From positions 9,796,001 to 9,860,000 of the forward strand of contig JBANAY010000004.1 in assembly GCA_037952775.1 (NCBI GenBank): a DNA stretch of 64,000 nucleotides, given 5' to 3'. This stretch comes from Clonostachys chloroleuca (Eukaryota; Ascomycota; Sordariomycetes; Hypocreales; Bionectriaceae). Positions 32,014 to 42,174 of the stretch are shown here, one piece after another. Each line of letters begins with the position of its first letter. Position 1 is the first letter of the stretch. Made by a program: the position numbers and the translations under genes. The notes under the pieces were generated by a model. That model worked only from the letters and a program-made list of their open reading frames with translations. It ran no database searches and was not told the origin of the DNA.

Positions 32014-32251
32014 AATTATATAATAAAATTAAGCTATATTTAGAAGTAATATAGATAGCTATATATAAAATCTCTCTAGAAGACTTAGAAGAGATAAAGC
32101 TATTAAGTAGATATATATCCCTGAAATCCTAACCCTATAGTCTAATACCGGACACTGGAGACGCCTACTACTCATTTCAAATCTCTCAAGATCTTAATAT
32201 TAAAAAGCAATCACAATTAAAAAGCTATTTGTCTCCCATCCTTCAGGATAC

Positions 32252-34548
32252 TTATAAACCATCAAAAGTCGGCCAGTCTACATTATCCACGTCAATCGAA
32301 CCAAATATTCCCTCCCACGTCCCAGAAACAGCAGGATCACTTGTGAGTAACCCCGGATTAAAGGCGCTGGGCCATAGAGAGTTAGCTGAGTCCAGAGATA
32401 ATACAGTAGAACCAGCGGTACTTGTGAGCAGTTGCCTCAACTTAGAAATGTACACAGGGGTGGTCACATTCGGATCGGCAGGATTTGTGTTTACCGAAGC
32501 AGGCCAAGCTCGTATGATGTGCCTTGCAAGAACCAGATGCTGTTTTTCCGTTAAGTCGAAGAGATCCTCATTGACTCTGTAGAGGTGGTCAAAAATAGCC
32601 CAGACTCTCGCCGCAGTTGGTCCAAATGGATTTAAGTGAAGCTGCCCAGCCAGGTACATTAAGATATCCATATGTAAATGCAGACGAGCTGAGCGAGGCA
32701 TCAGTAATGTTTCGCTAGGAGGGGTTATAAGATGAGTTGGGTTCGGCTTACCAAACCAAGAGAAGTTATTACTTGGAAGAGCAGCTTCATACCAATCGAT
32801 ACATCGCTCCGATATGAAGATTGCTACCTGCATCAGGGTATCATTCTCCTTGTCCTTTGCCATGCCATGATCAGAGGGTTGTGGCTTATCGTAGAGATCA
32901 AACACCCCATGCATTCTTGCCATGAAAAGTGCCCTCAACTTAATTGTAAATTGATGAACAGGTCCCGCGCCGGCATCTCCATACATTTTGAGAAGCAGTT
33001 CGCTAGTAGTACCAAACTGAGACAATAACTTGACGTGATCCTCTAGGTTTGTAGAAGAATCATCCCGTGGACGTATTTTCTGTGAGACGATTGACACAAG
33101 CCTTGGACTTTTTACTAACATGCGATGAAGAGCAAGCGTGTATAAGACAAAGACCATCTCTGTGGTGCCCTCACGAGCCGGCATCGTGGCCATCTCAGGG
33201 AAAAGATCTGAATCATTGGTACTCGAGGGGCTCTTAGTATCTGAGCCTTCTGGAAGCGCAGACTGGCTCAGGCCAGACATGAGGGCGCAGTAATAGTCAA
33301 ATATGATAATTTGACACCAGATTCGCCGTCTCATCTCGGTCTCAAATGGCGACAGGGCAAGATTTTCGCCATCTCGATGGAGACCAAGTTTTTGCGCAAT
33401 CCGCATGATAGTGCCGTTCAAAATCCAGGCTGACTGGTGTTGATACTGGGAGCAAAGAAATAACTAAATAATGTGTAAGTAATCAATCTTATCCGAACAC
33501 CGGGTGCGTGTACCGTTACCATGTAGAACACCAGAGCCTGTAGAACCGTAATATCGTATCCCTTAAGCAGCCCAATTCGACTGAAGCTGGCATCCAGCGT
33601 CTTAGAATAGCGGTCGATGGCAGAATTCTTGGATTCCCCCAGCTTTTGATGGCATTCTGCATCAGTCATGGATACTACTCCCAAAAGAGTTATCGAGATC
33701 AAGAGACATTGAACATTCTTCAGGACATTGCCCATGTTGATTGCAGCTTCCACTACAACAGGTTGTAGCGAGGGCGCATGTATGACTTTAGTGACTGGAT
33801 GAACACGGTCGAGAAAAGACTGCCACAAGCAGAAGAGATGTGCTGGTGGAGGCTGAAAACGGGGCACACTTTCAGGGTTCTGTTCTGAAAATAGAGGCAG
33901 GTCTGTTTGTGCCGTAGACTCTGATGTTAAGGAGCTCGACGGGTCATCCTGGATGTCCTGATTTACAATCTCTCTCATTGCCCGTACCTTAATTGACAGA
34001 TCAGCATCCAGTTAAGAAAAGGAAATGACACATTCTCAATGCCAAATAGTCTTACCTCTTCCTGAACCTTTGCCCAGAGCATACTATCAGTAAATTGTGA
34101 GTTCCCTGAGTCATCGAGAATCAAACACTCTAATCGTCCTGTAAGGCACTTCTCAGGTGCTTTCTTGTTGTTCTGCACTCCTTGACTTGCAGAGTATCTT
34201 GAAAGCAGCTGTTCGCACATTTCGAGTCGCTTCTGCAGATCCTGACGTGGCGGCTTACGTATCCTCGGAGGAGCCGGCTTGCTGGGTACACACTCAACGC
34301 CCGACTGAAGTAATATTACGTTGAGTCTCTTTTTTTTCCCGGAGAGAAGGGGAACTTAATAAATTTTAAATTTCACACACCTTGGCGCAGTTGGAACAAG
34401 GGCTCATGCGATCGCATTTCACCTATATAGCTGTCCTTAGCAACATGCTTCTTTACAAAAAGGCGGATTACTCTAGAGATACCTTTCGAGAGTGACAGAG
34501 GGCACATGCCCGAATATGCGAGTACCTATCCCACGGATCTGGCGACAT
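32252..34548 (-). CDS. Zn2Cys6 transcription factor
   Basis: Nuclear fungal regulator with a complete zinc cluster. The start at 34548 gives MSPDPWDRYSHIRACALCHS; exon joins produce RKVKCDRMSPCSNCAK and then SGVECVPSKP, spacing C-x2-C-x6-C-x5-C-x2-C-x6-C, followed by a basic linker (PRIRKPPRQDLQKRLEMCEQLLSRY) that would form the dimerisation coil. The middle-homology domain is clear: FLDRVHPVTKVIHAPS, then GTIMRIAQKLGLHRDGE and ETEMRRRIWCQI. The acidic C-terminus (GSIDVDNVDWPTFDGL) ends at 32252. All exons are open and all introns have standard sites. It lies only about 140 bp from the RIP-mutated block yet has no RIP-type stops. Target unknown; candidates are nearby accessory genes. Confidence 0.9.
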
Positions 34549-34639
34549 GGTTCAAATTTTCTCCGTTGAAAGATGATTTAATGGTTTAATTTCAATTGCC
34601 GGTAGCCAGTCAGATAAATAAGCACGTACTGACCAGCTG

Positions 34640-34995
34640 GGGTCAATATACCGCTGACTAAGGGGTATAAAATTTGCCTGTTATTAGTGTTAAACAGCGA
34701 TAATATACGAGCTGAAACAGACGGCAGGGTTAGTTGCTTTAGAGAGTGGATTAATAGAAGAATAAGTCTTAAGCTTTTAGTTTTTTAAAATATTAAAGAA
34801 ATATTATAAGTATATAATTAAAACTTAATAAATAAAATCTAACTAGTTTTAATATTAATTATTTAATATCTTCTATTAGTATATAGTTTAAATTAATATA
34901 TTATTCACTTTTTTTAAAAGTTTTAATTTTTTAATTTTTAATTTTTTTTTTATTTAATAAAAAACTATATAAGTATAAAATAAAGAGTTTTAAAT
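34640..34995. other. AT-rich RIP-like patch
   Basis: About 350 bp of very AT-rich sequence between the regulator promoter and the ankyrin relic, like the main transposon block. No identifiable element. Confidence 0.5.
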
Positions 34996-35118
34996 TAAGA
35001 TGAAGATAATCGACGTCTTAGTATCTCTTGGCGTCGCCATCAATGCATACGAGCTTGTGTATCTTTATGGGAATTACACCTCAGTGTTAAACCAAATTTT
35101 GAGAAGCCCAGCTTGTTC

Positions 35119-35838
35119 GAAGCTAACGTCAATCCAAGTCGTATGCTTGCGAAAGGCGCTAATATGAATGCTCTCCCAGGAGACCCTGGGGGTTTTACAG
35201 CTCTCTAACTTGTCGGGATCTGCAGAAAGCCGGCGACTGTTGATGTCTTGATCGAACTCGGGGCCAATATCAATGCCATAGCGGGATGTGAATCTGGTTG
35301 CACAGCCCTTCAGGCGGTCGCACTTGCAGGTGAAGAGTGGCACGCTCGTGAATTTCTTCATCGCGGTGCGGATGTCAATGCTCTAGCGCCGTCAAAATAT
35401 TGCTTTACAGCGCTGCAGGCAGCCATCATTGCTGAAAACGATGCCCTCATACATCTGTTTCTAGAGGCGGGAGCTGATGTGAATGCTGCTTCAGCGTCAA
35501 ACGGAGGCAAAACAGCGTTGCAGGCAGCTGCTCTGAAATCAGACATTCGTCTGGTTAAGAATGTCGCTGGGCGAGGGGCAAATGTCAACGCTCCGGCATG
35601 CCAGGAACGCGGTGCTACAACTTTACAAATTGCTGCTATCAAGGGAAACTTTGATATTGTCGTATCGTTGCTGGAACACGGTGCAGATATAAATGCTTGT
35701 GCATCTGAAGTAGAACCCCGCACTGCGCTTCAGGCCGCCGCAGAATGCGGGCGCCTGGATATTGTTCATCTATTCTTGGAAAATGGGGGAGCCAACATGA
35801 AATCCTCCGAAATTGACGGAGCGGGGAGAGTAGTATAA
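35119..35838 (+). pseudogene. ankyrin-repeat protein fragment
   Basis: One continuous frame encodes about seven ankyrin repeats of the fungal GADVNA...TALQAAA type: MLAKGANMNALPGDPGGFTA, then VDVLIELGANINAIAG, FLHRGADVNAL, FLEAGADVNAA, VAGRGANVNAP, LLEHGADINAC and FLENGGANMKS. A TAA at 35206-35208 interrupts the second repeat exactly where the repeat normally has glutamine (CAA), a C-to-T change of RIP type. The N-terminal domain is missing; upstream lies the AT-rich patch. Such repeats usually form the C-terminal half of NACHT or HET proteins. The 3-prime part from 35248 remains open and could be expressed only from an internal start. Confidence 0.75.
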
Positions 35839-36175
35839 TAGGGAAGTCATTTTTAAGTAGCCAACTAACAGTTAGGGTGCGAGAACGTTGGCCGCGTCTA
35901 TCATCGATAATAGTTCATTCAATATTAGGATAGTTGTGTTAAGGTATGAATTGCTTACAAGTTATAGTTCTTATTGGCAGATTAAGTGAAATCATGCAAG
36001 TGGCTTGTGTGTACAACAATTAATTAAGCAATGTGCTAACTGGCCAGCTACGGTTTAGAAAATTGGGTGCAGTTAAAATAACCTGCAGCTGTCTAATTTT
36101 AGTATACAACGACCCCTTGTTCAACTTCTATCCCAGATATCTTCAATAAGCAAGTGACTTATTCGTCTCTAAAAA
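35839..36175. other. intergenic, moderately AT-rich
   Basis: Spacer between the ankyrin relic and the AttH-like gene. Nothing recognisable. Confidence 0.5.
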
Positions 36176-37264
36176 CTAAATTTGTTCCACAGCACCGTAT
36201 CCCTTCACTTGCCTCCCAAAGAATGTTCCAGATACAGTAACAAATCCTTCGAAGACTGGTGAGCCGATTTGCTTAGGATCATAAATCTCCTGATCGTCCG
36301 TGATGCTTTCCACGGTGAGGCTACCAACATCCTCAAAGTCAATCACCCAAGACTGGGTATACGTGGCATTCGAAACAGGTGACGTCCATTTGTGTGAGGC
36401 ACTTGGCTGGACGTAGCCGGCTAGAACAAGTTGGGACTCTTTTCCGTACCTAAAGGTGCCAAAGTCGTACCGGATGTTCGTTTCCGGGTTGATGAAGGAC
36501 CAGATGCTGCCCTTGATGCCGGCATCGGGGAGATGTATGCCAAACCAGACCCAGCTGTCAGGCGCGCCGTTATAAATCAACTGCCTGTCATACCAGGTGA
36601 GTGATTTCTCCGCGTCAATGTCCAAAGTGTCTCCACTAATTGTCAATGTGCCTTCAGTGCGGCCCGCCGGGATACCCCATTCCGACGTGTTAGAGTAGTT
36701 AGGCCCAAAGGCAAAGGCGCCTGTGCCGCCGTTCAACAACAAGCGAGACGTTGAATTGAAAGTGATGTTGAAAGAATAATCAGGAGTAGCGCCGTCAACT
36801 TGCAGTGAGCTGACACCGTCTGGTGATTTTGCAGAAATGCCGTACTCGCCGTATCGGAAATCAAGCTGGTTGTTATTAGTCGTCGTATTGGTGGTATTGA
36901 TGACGACAATATGGACATCGTCCCAGCGCTGCAGGGTTTCAAGTTGTAGAATCGAAGACTTGACCTGAGCGACTCCGAAAGTTTGCTTCAAGATATGGTG
37001 AAGTAAAAAGTATTGCTCGTTGTTGGTAGTTGTAATGAACGAAATGGTAAAATATGACGACTTCGTGCTCTGATCAAGTTGATGACCAGTAACATTGTAT
37101 GCTATTGGGATGTGATCCTGTAGTAGTTTAGTGGCATTTAAAATGCCCTGAAGGGGAGTTATACATACATTTATATATGTTTCATGGTGGTCAGGTTTGA
37201 AATCATACGCCTGGCTTGTTGCGACAAGGCAGCTGACAAGAAGGAAGATTTTAGACCAAATCAT
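36176..37264 (-). CDS. secreted AttH / kievitone-hydratase-like lipocalin-fold protein
   Basis: Single-exon frame of 362 residues with a clear signal peptide (MIWSKIFLLVSCLVATSQA). The second half carries the hallmark of the AttH/CrtC-like double-lipocalin family that includes kievitone hydratase and fungal pericyclase-type enzymes: KSLTWYDRQLIYNGAPDSWV, then WFGIHLPDAGIKGSIWSF and YDFGTFRYGKES, followed by a beta-rich C-domain (FEGFVTVSGTFFGRQVKGYG). Numerous N-x-[ST] sites, including a cluster around NTTNTTTNN, suggest heavy N-glycosylation in the secretory route. Characterised relatives hydrate plant isoflavonoid phytoalexins or shape polyketide rings; no PKS is nearby, so a hydratase-like extracellular role is more plausible, but that is inference. 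Intact gene in an accessory, transposon-flanked setting. Confidence 0.78.
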   Translation of the reverse strand: MIWSKIFLLVSCLVATSQAYDFKPDHHETYINVCITPLQGILNATKLLQDHIPIAYNVTGHQLDQSTKSSYFTISFITTTNNEQYFLLHHILKQTFGVAQVKSSILQLETLQRWDDVHIVVINTTNTTTNNNQLDFRYGEYGISAKSPDGVSSLQVDGATPDYSFNITFNSTSRLLLNGGTGAFAFGPNYSNTSEWGIPAGRTEGTLTISGDTLDIDAEKSLTWYDRQLIYNGAPDSWVWFGIHLPDAGIKGSIWSFINPETNIRYDFGTFRYGKESQLVLAGYVQPSASHKWTSPVSNATYTQSWVIDFEDVGSLTVESITDDQEIYDPKQIGSPVFEGFVTVSGTFFGRQVKGYGAVEQI

Positions 37265-37376
37265 ACTGCAAATTGCAAGACAGTTCAGACTAGATTGAGA
37301 GAATTTATAATATGTTAGTATGGGACTAATTTCAGGCTCCTCATGTCAGTATCGTTACTGCAAGAGAAACGCGATT

Positions 37377-37754
37377 TTATATCATGCCTCGAGCAAGGGC
37401 TCTATCTCTGCCCCTGTCGGCCTCGGCGGTGACCGAGTCGCCCTTCTCTGCCCCTGCCAGTCTCGGCGGTGACCGAGTCGCCTCGCCGGGTCGACGGAGA
37501 AGCCCGGAATCCGGCCATGGGCAGTAAAACACAAATGAATAAAACACGCATATTTCAACACTTACCTTACTAATCGATTGTGGGTTACTGCATTCATACC
37601 GATCAGATTTTCCTTTCTGCCTGCTTGAGCTTAGAGTGTTCATCGTGACTTCGTGGCCTGCTCCAGACTGTTTAACGCATAGCTTAGCATCGGAGTACTC
37701 CGTTATTCTGCCACCGCAAGTATAAATACTTTTTGTTTGGTGTTTGGTGCACAT
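37377..37754 (-). CDS. small Cys-containing protein of fungal orphan type
   Basis: Frame starting MCTKHQTKSIYTCGGRITEY and continuing to KSDRYECSNPQS. The spacing of Cys and His near the start (MC-x-KH...YTCGG) resembles small fungal proteins with a zinc-binding look that are common in Sordariomycetes and uncharacterised. A GTAAGT donor after SISK suggests the last 50 codons are partly intronic or a different exon; in the current frame they are low-complexity Arg/Gly/Pro text encoded by a 40-bp duplicated unit. Start is supported by the family-like N-terminus; the 3-prime end is uncertain. Confidence 0.4.
   Translation of the reverse strand: MCTKHQTKSIYTCGGRITEYSDAKLCVKQSGAGHEVTMNTLSSSRQKGKSDRYECSNPQSISKVSVEICVFYSFVFYCPWPDSGLLRRPGEATRSPPRLAGAEKGDSVTAEADRGRDRALARGMI
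37405..37484. repeat. 40-bp unit, two tandem copies
   Basis: TCTCTGCCCCTG...CTCGGCGGTGACCGAGTCGCC occurs at 37405-37444 and again at 37445-37484 with a few substitutions. Each unit has an internal palindrome CTCGGCGGTGACCGAG. It is GC-rich against an AT-rich surrounding. Confidence 0.75.
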
Positions 37755-37760
37755 GGTGTA

Positions 37761-38310
37761 TTAAATTGCAGCTAGGAAGGCTGAAGCCATGTTCCAGCGA
37801 TGCGATCTAATGAGGAGTATGCGGGTTGATCTAGGCGGCGGGCTATTCACAGCACGACGTGCGGTTCCATCTTCCCCTACAACCATATCGCAGCGGAGAC
37901 TCCCATATGTTGGCACGCCGGGGCGAGTCTGGTCCTGGAAATATGGCGGCTTTGCTTCCCAGCCATGTAGTTCATGTTGACGCGCGACAAAGGTGTTGAC
38001 CTCATCTTGAAACACCTGGCCCGCTGCTTTGACGTACGACTTCTTCCAATAGTCGACTAGAAGAACGGGAAGATCGACCTTGTGGTGTGCAATGGCCCAG
38101 TCGTAGTCGTCATACCAGAGGTCGAAGGTGAAGATGGTTCAGCGATTGCTTCTCTAGATAATCATGAGCTTAGCGCGGCTCTGTATGGTGTCGATACCGA
38201 GGGAACGGCGAGCACTCACCATTACCTCGTCTCGAGAGAGAGAATAGAGGGGCGATTTTTTTTCTCAGGAAGACGACGATCCTTGCAAGGTTTTCATATT
38301 GAAGTATGTT
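37761..38310 (-). CDS. uncharacterised protein fragment
   Basis: The minus-strand frame running from about 38120 to 37761 looks coding: YDDYDWAIAHHKVDLPVLLV, YWKKSYVKAAGQVFQDEVNT and RPGVPTYGSLRCDMVVGEDG. An upstream exon may lie at about 38230-38310 (LARIVVFLRKKIAP) with a plausible GTAATG donor. I do not recognise the family. The stop is at 37761. It is adjacent to the small Cys protein, same strand. Start codon not identified; could be a partial gene. Confidence 0.35.
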
Positions 38311-38330
38311 GGTGACACACCGCGATAAGT

Positions 38331-38738
38331 TGAATACCACTAGAAAAGCACTTGATAATATCCAGCCTTACTCTTTCGAGGGGTAGTTCTTGGAGGTCCA
38401 TTCTTCAGGGACTGCAAATGTGTTTCAATTCTACCTTTCCAATATAGGCCACGATATTAATAAATAATAGCCAGTTAATAATAACAATAATAAGTTATTG
38501 CGTAGTTATTGAGCAGTATTACCTATTTTATTACACAATAGGAAGTATTACTGAATCACGGATTGCCACAATGATTCTGTCGGTGCCCTTGCAGTCCCCA
38601 TTTTCCCAACAGCCGTAACATGGTATTAAGACCCGAAACCCCAAACACACCGCCTTCCAAAAATAGATCGATAAGCTCTTGTGATGGTAGAATCCCGTCT
38701 TCCTTTCTATTCTTCCACGCCTCCTCAACTAAGGCACG
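38331..38738. other. intergenic, no gene seen
   Basis: Moderately AT-rich around 38440-38530; nothing recognisable. Confidence 0.45.
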
Positions 38739-39110
38739 ATGCACAATGCCCCCAGAGCCTCTCCATCGTCACCAGTCCTCGCTCGAGGGAATCTTAGACT
38801 TCAACCGTCCCTAGACCCCATTAGACGCGAAGCAGCCGCACGCCTATTTATAAGGCTAATCGATTGTTTTGACACCCTTCCCGCCGACCGTAACGATGAT
38901 TACAATCGCGTGAAATTGGTCCGACTGACCTATGAATATGCTCGCACCGACGAATCTAAGGGAAACTTCCTGCGTGCATTCTTCGACTCGGTCGGAATAG
39001 CGAATACCTTCGACGGCGAAGAGGTTGATCTGGCTAATGCAGACCAGCGAGCGTCATTACACACCTCTGGTCATATTTTGCCTTTATTTTCTCACTTTTT
39101 CTCGCTATAG
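38739..39110 (+). pseudogene. N-terminal fragment resembling fungal HNH-domain proteins
   Basis: The frame reads REAAARLFIRLIDCFDTLP, then DYNRVKLVRLTYEYAR and GNFLRAFFDSVGIANTFDGE, which resembles the conserved N-terminal region of a large fungal family that ends in an HNH nuclease domain. The frame stops at 39110 and no HNH core (His-His-Asn/His) follows within the next kilobase. Probably a truncated copy. The family match rests on overall pattern only. Confidence 0.4.
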
Positions 39111-42100
39111 CGATGCCATGGTGTTTACGAATTAAATGCGTCTTCGTAATCGAAATCTGGCCCTTATGCCTGGAACCATAGTAAAGCGTAAGGCAGGGAC
39201 CAAATCTGGTCATGTCTAATACTAAACACAAACAAGAGAATAATTAATTATTCTAAAATATTTGTCTTGATATTCTGTTTATTACTAGGTTGATTGCTCC
39301 ATTACGTACCGTTGGTTACGACGGACACAGATATGCACTTGCTCATATTCATCATGTTTCTCGACAGTTTTCTCAATACCTTCCCCAAGGAAGGAGATCT
39401 ACCACCGTCCAGTTGATACTGCGGAGGGGGAGTAGCATCGCGGTTCTGTGCATCTAGGGCGTACTTGGCTGGGTTGAATGGCTGACAATACGGATAAAAA
39501 TACAATAAATTAGAAAACATTGCCTAGATCATTTATGGTGTCATGTAGAGTAATGAGTGTTGCAGTGGGAATACCTACCTTCCTACCTACCTAGGTACCT
39601 ATCGTCCAGTGAGCATCTCCGTTGTTGCCTGAGGCTGGTTTCGCCTTCCGTTGCAACACTGAACCCTGCACCCACAAGAGTATGCGCAGCCCATCTCGAT
39701 TCAGTGCTCAGTCCTGGCTTGTTTTCCGCCCACATGACTAATCCCCCGTACCCTACGGCTATTTTCTCGACCAGTGGAAGTTTAGCGTCGAGACGAAGAC
39801 TGAAGGAGTCGTGGGCGAAGCTGCTTCAACTATTTTCGCAGCTCACGCGTCTGCAGACCTTCAACCATGTCTTCACAAAATCACAATGGATCACGTCTGT
39901 GAGCTTTCGCTGCTTGAGGATGAGCACGCAAGCTTCTTCGCCTGGGCTATCAACATCTGGGTGTTTACCAACTATAGTCTAGGCCTCGCGAGGTGCCAGA
40001 GGTTCGGCATGCAGTAGCCGCCGTGCTTGAATTACGCGGCTATCGCTTAGGGGAATGTATGTGGATTTCTTTGACGCATATGAAGAGAAATTTTGGGCTA
40101 ATGATCTCCTGGTGACGAAAATCGATCCCTCCAGACCAAAGAGCTAGGGGTCAACCCACGGTGCCTGTCGACAACTATCTCAATCAAGTTCTCAAAGGCA
40201 TGATAGGCAACGTTAACCTGCTGAATAAGTTCCTCAACGCTATCACAGGAGGTGGAAAGGAGGTGGATAGCGCCAAAGCTGATAAAAGCTTCCAGGCCCG
40301 AGATGAAGAAGGCGCTAACGTTGAGCCTCTCTTATGCCAACTTTCTCTCGCATTCCATTCATGACCGCTTTCCTGGAGCCAATGATACACTCCGGAAGCG
40401 CCTACGACGGAATAGAATATGATATTGGAGGGCGCGCTAGTACAAGAACTGGACCCGGATCCAGACGGCTTGCTTGCAATTGGCTGTTTGGCGACCCAGG
40501 CTGACGTTGTGACCAAGCCCGCCGGTGGAGCCAGGACCGACCATCCACTTCAAGAAGGCTGTAGCTGGCTGGAACCATTAGAGTTCCGAACCTATACCAT
40601 CCTTATCCTAGGCAGCGACCACGGTATCTCCGGAGGAAGCTATATGCCGCCCGCACCGTCTCAGATATCAACATCGAAGAATACTGCCCCGAGCGGCCAT
40701 GGAGATATTTACTCTCTCCCTTCTCCTAGTACCGGCGCTCTGAGGCTATGTGCTAAGTTGAAGAAAACTCATTATGAGGAGGATCGTACGTGCCAGGAAA
40801 GAGGACCTGACCACAGTGATCTAGGGCAGCACTCCGTACTAAACGGGGATTTTATAGCTGGACTTCAACATCATGTTCAGCTACAGAACGGTTGGCATGA
40901 ATGTCTTGGATTTTGGGGCGATGTGATCTGCTCCCCCTTCTTTGCATGCTGTCGCTATTGAGCGGGCAGTTCATGAAACAAAATGGACGTTCGTTTGCTT
41001 CGACATTCTGCCCGTGCCCCCCTCTACCGTCTTCGGCTCTCTTCTGGATCCATACATGTATTCATGTGACGAGCGCACTACGCCAGATGAGCAATACATC
41101 CACGGTGGCTCTTGATTAGACCACGTGGCGGAGGGCTCCTTACAGAGGCGTTGCAAATCCAAGATACAACCGAAATTGCCAAGACGACAAGAGAAGTTCA
41201 TATATCGCATCTCAAGTCTTCTCATCGGACCAAAGTCCTCGCAGATCTGAATGGCCGAAATTCCGATCCACTCTTCTCTCACTGCCCGAGATGCGAATTG
41301 GAAAAGGCGGATGATGGGCTCGGGGCGCCTGCAGTTGGCCTCCCATATCATTTGGTGCTGAAGTCTTTTCTGAGCTTTGAGGATGACAAGGATGGGTTCG
41401 GAAGCGGAGAAGACCTGAAAGCAGTCAGGTAGAATCCAGGCCGCAATCCCCAAGGACTCAAAGGTCGCGAAGTTAAAATCAGCTTAGCCACATGCGAGAC
41501 TTCGATGTGCTAGATGATAGTGATGGAGACATCACCGTGCCTCACAACTTACAGTGGAAGTTCTTTAGGGGGCATACTAGACCGTCCATTCCAGGTCAGC
41601 AGATCCTATTCCAGAGCGCATTCTAAAAGAGCAGAAGAAACGCAAACCACGCGAAGCGCAACATCAGCATCGGAAACGATAGAGGAACTCGCACGACTGA
41701 CACCCTCGGCACATCAAGTGAACAACGTCATACTCAATCAGATTCTACCCCGGCAACAACCAACCATCTCAGTGTTAAATCAGATCACAGAGGCAAGAAC
41801 CCATCAACTTCTTCCGCGTGAAGGGAAAGAAGAGGGTGATACTGGATCTTCGATGGAAGCGGTGAAGAACACAGACGGTATGCTTCCCCATGTTCTCGAA
41901 TATCATTTCAGTCTTGTAGGAGCATCATTGCCGTCATATAAAAGCCCCAAAGGCCGTAGACCCAGTTGCGATTCTCGTACAAGTCAACTCAAACCTCCCA
42001 CCAGAGAATATGGAAGAATCGATGCAAATTGCTGAAGAAAATCTTAGCCATCCACATATCGAATCTCGAGGTCGAAACAAGCGAATAGATGTTTCCAACG

Positions 42101-42174
42101 ACAGAGCAACACAGAATACCGCATAGTGAGAAATGTTAATGATGTGGCCATCATATCATAGGAGGAACGTCGTT
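39111..42174. other. 3 kb of broken or unrecognised frames
   Basis: Short, shifting open frames on both strands, some protein-like (HASADLQPCLHKITMDHVCE at about 39840; DNYLNQVLKGMIGNVNLLNK at about 40170; HAVAIERAVHETKWTFVCFD at about 40950), but none continues into a gene I can name. A TACCTACC-type simple run lies near 39575-39600. This looks like decayed accessory DNA rather than spacer. Confidence 0.4.

Larger units (their letters stand above)
25080..32110. mobile_element. nested, RIP-mutated transposon block
   Basis: Seven kilobases of very AT-rich sequence with sharp edges and no long open frame. Islands of normal composition remain inside the short repeated elements and the solo LTR. 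Repeat-induced point mutation (C-to-T, mainly at CpA) is the expected cause in Pezizomycotina; the chromodomain relic at about 30600 shows TGG codons turned to TAG, which is the matching G-to-A change. Identified layers are inverted arms, three copies of element X, two copies of element Z, gypsy pol pieces and a solo LTR (separate entries). The first kilobase (25080-26100) is also RIP-like but I cannot assign it to an element. Confidence 0.9.

Noticed and set aside
25080..32110. AT-rich block as a centromere
   Set aside because: Seven kilobases with identifiable transposon layers and gene-rich flanks fits a RIPed transposon island better; a centromere would be expected to be longer.
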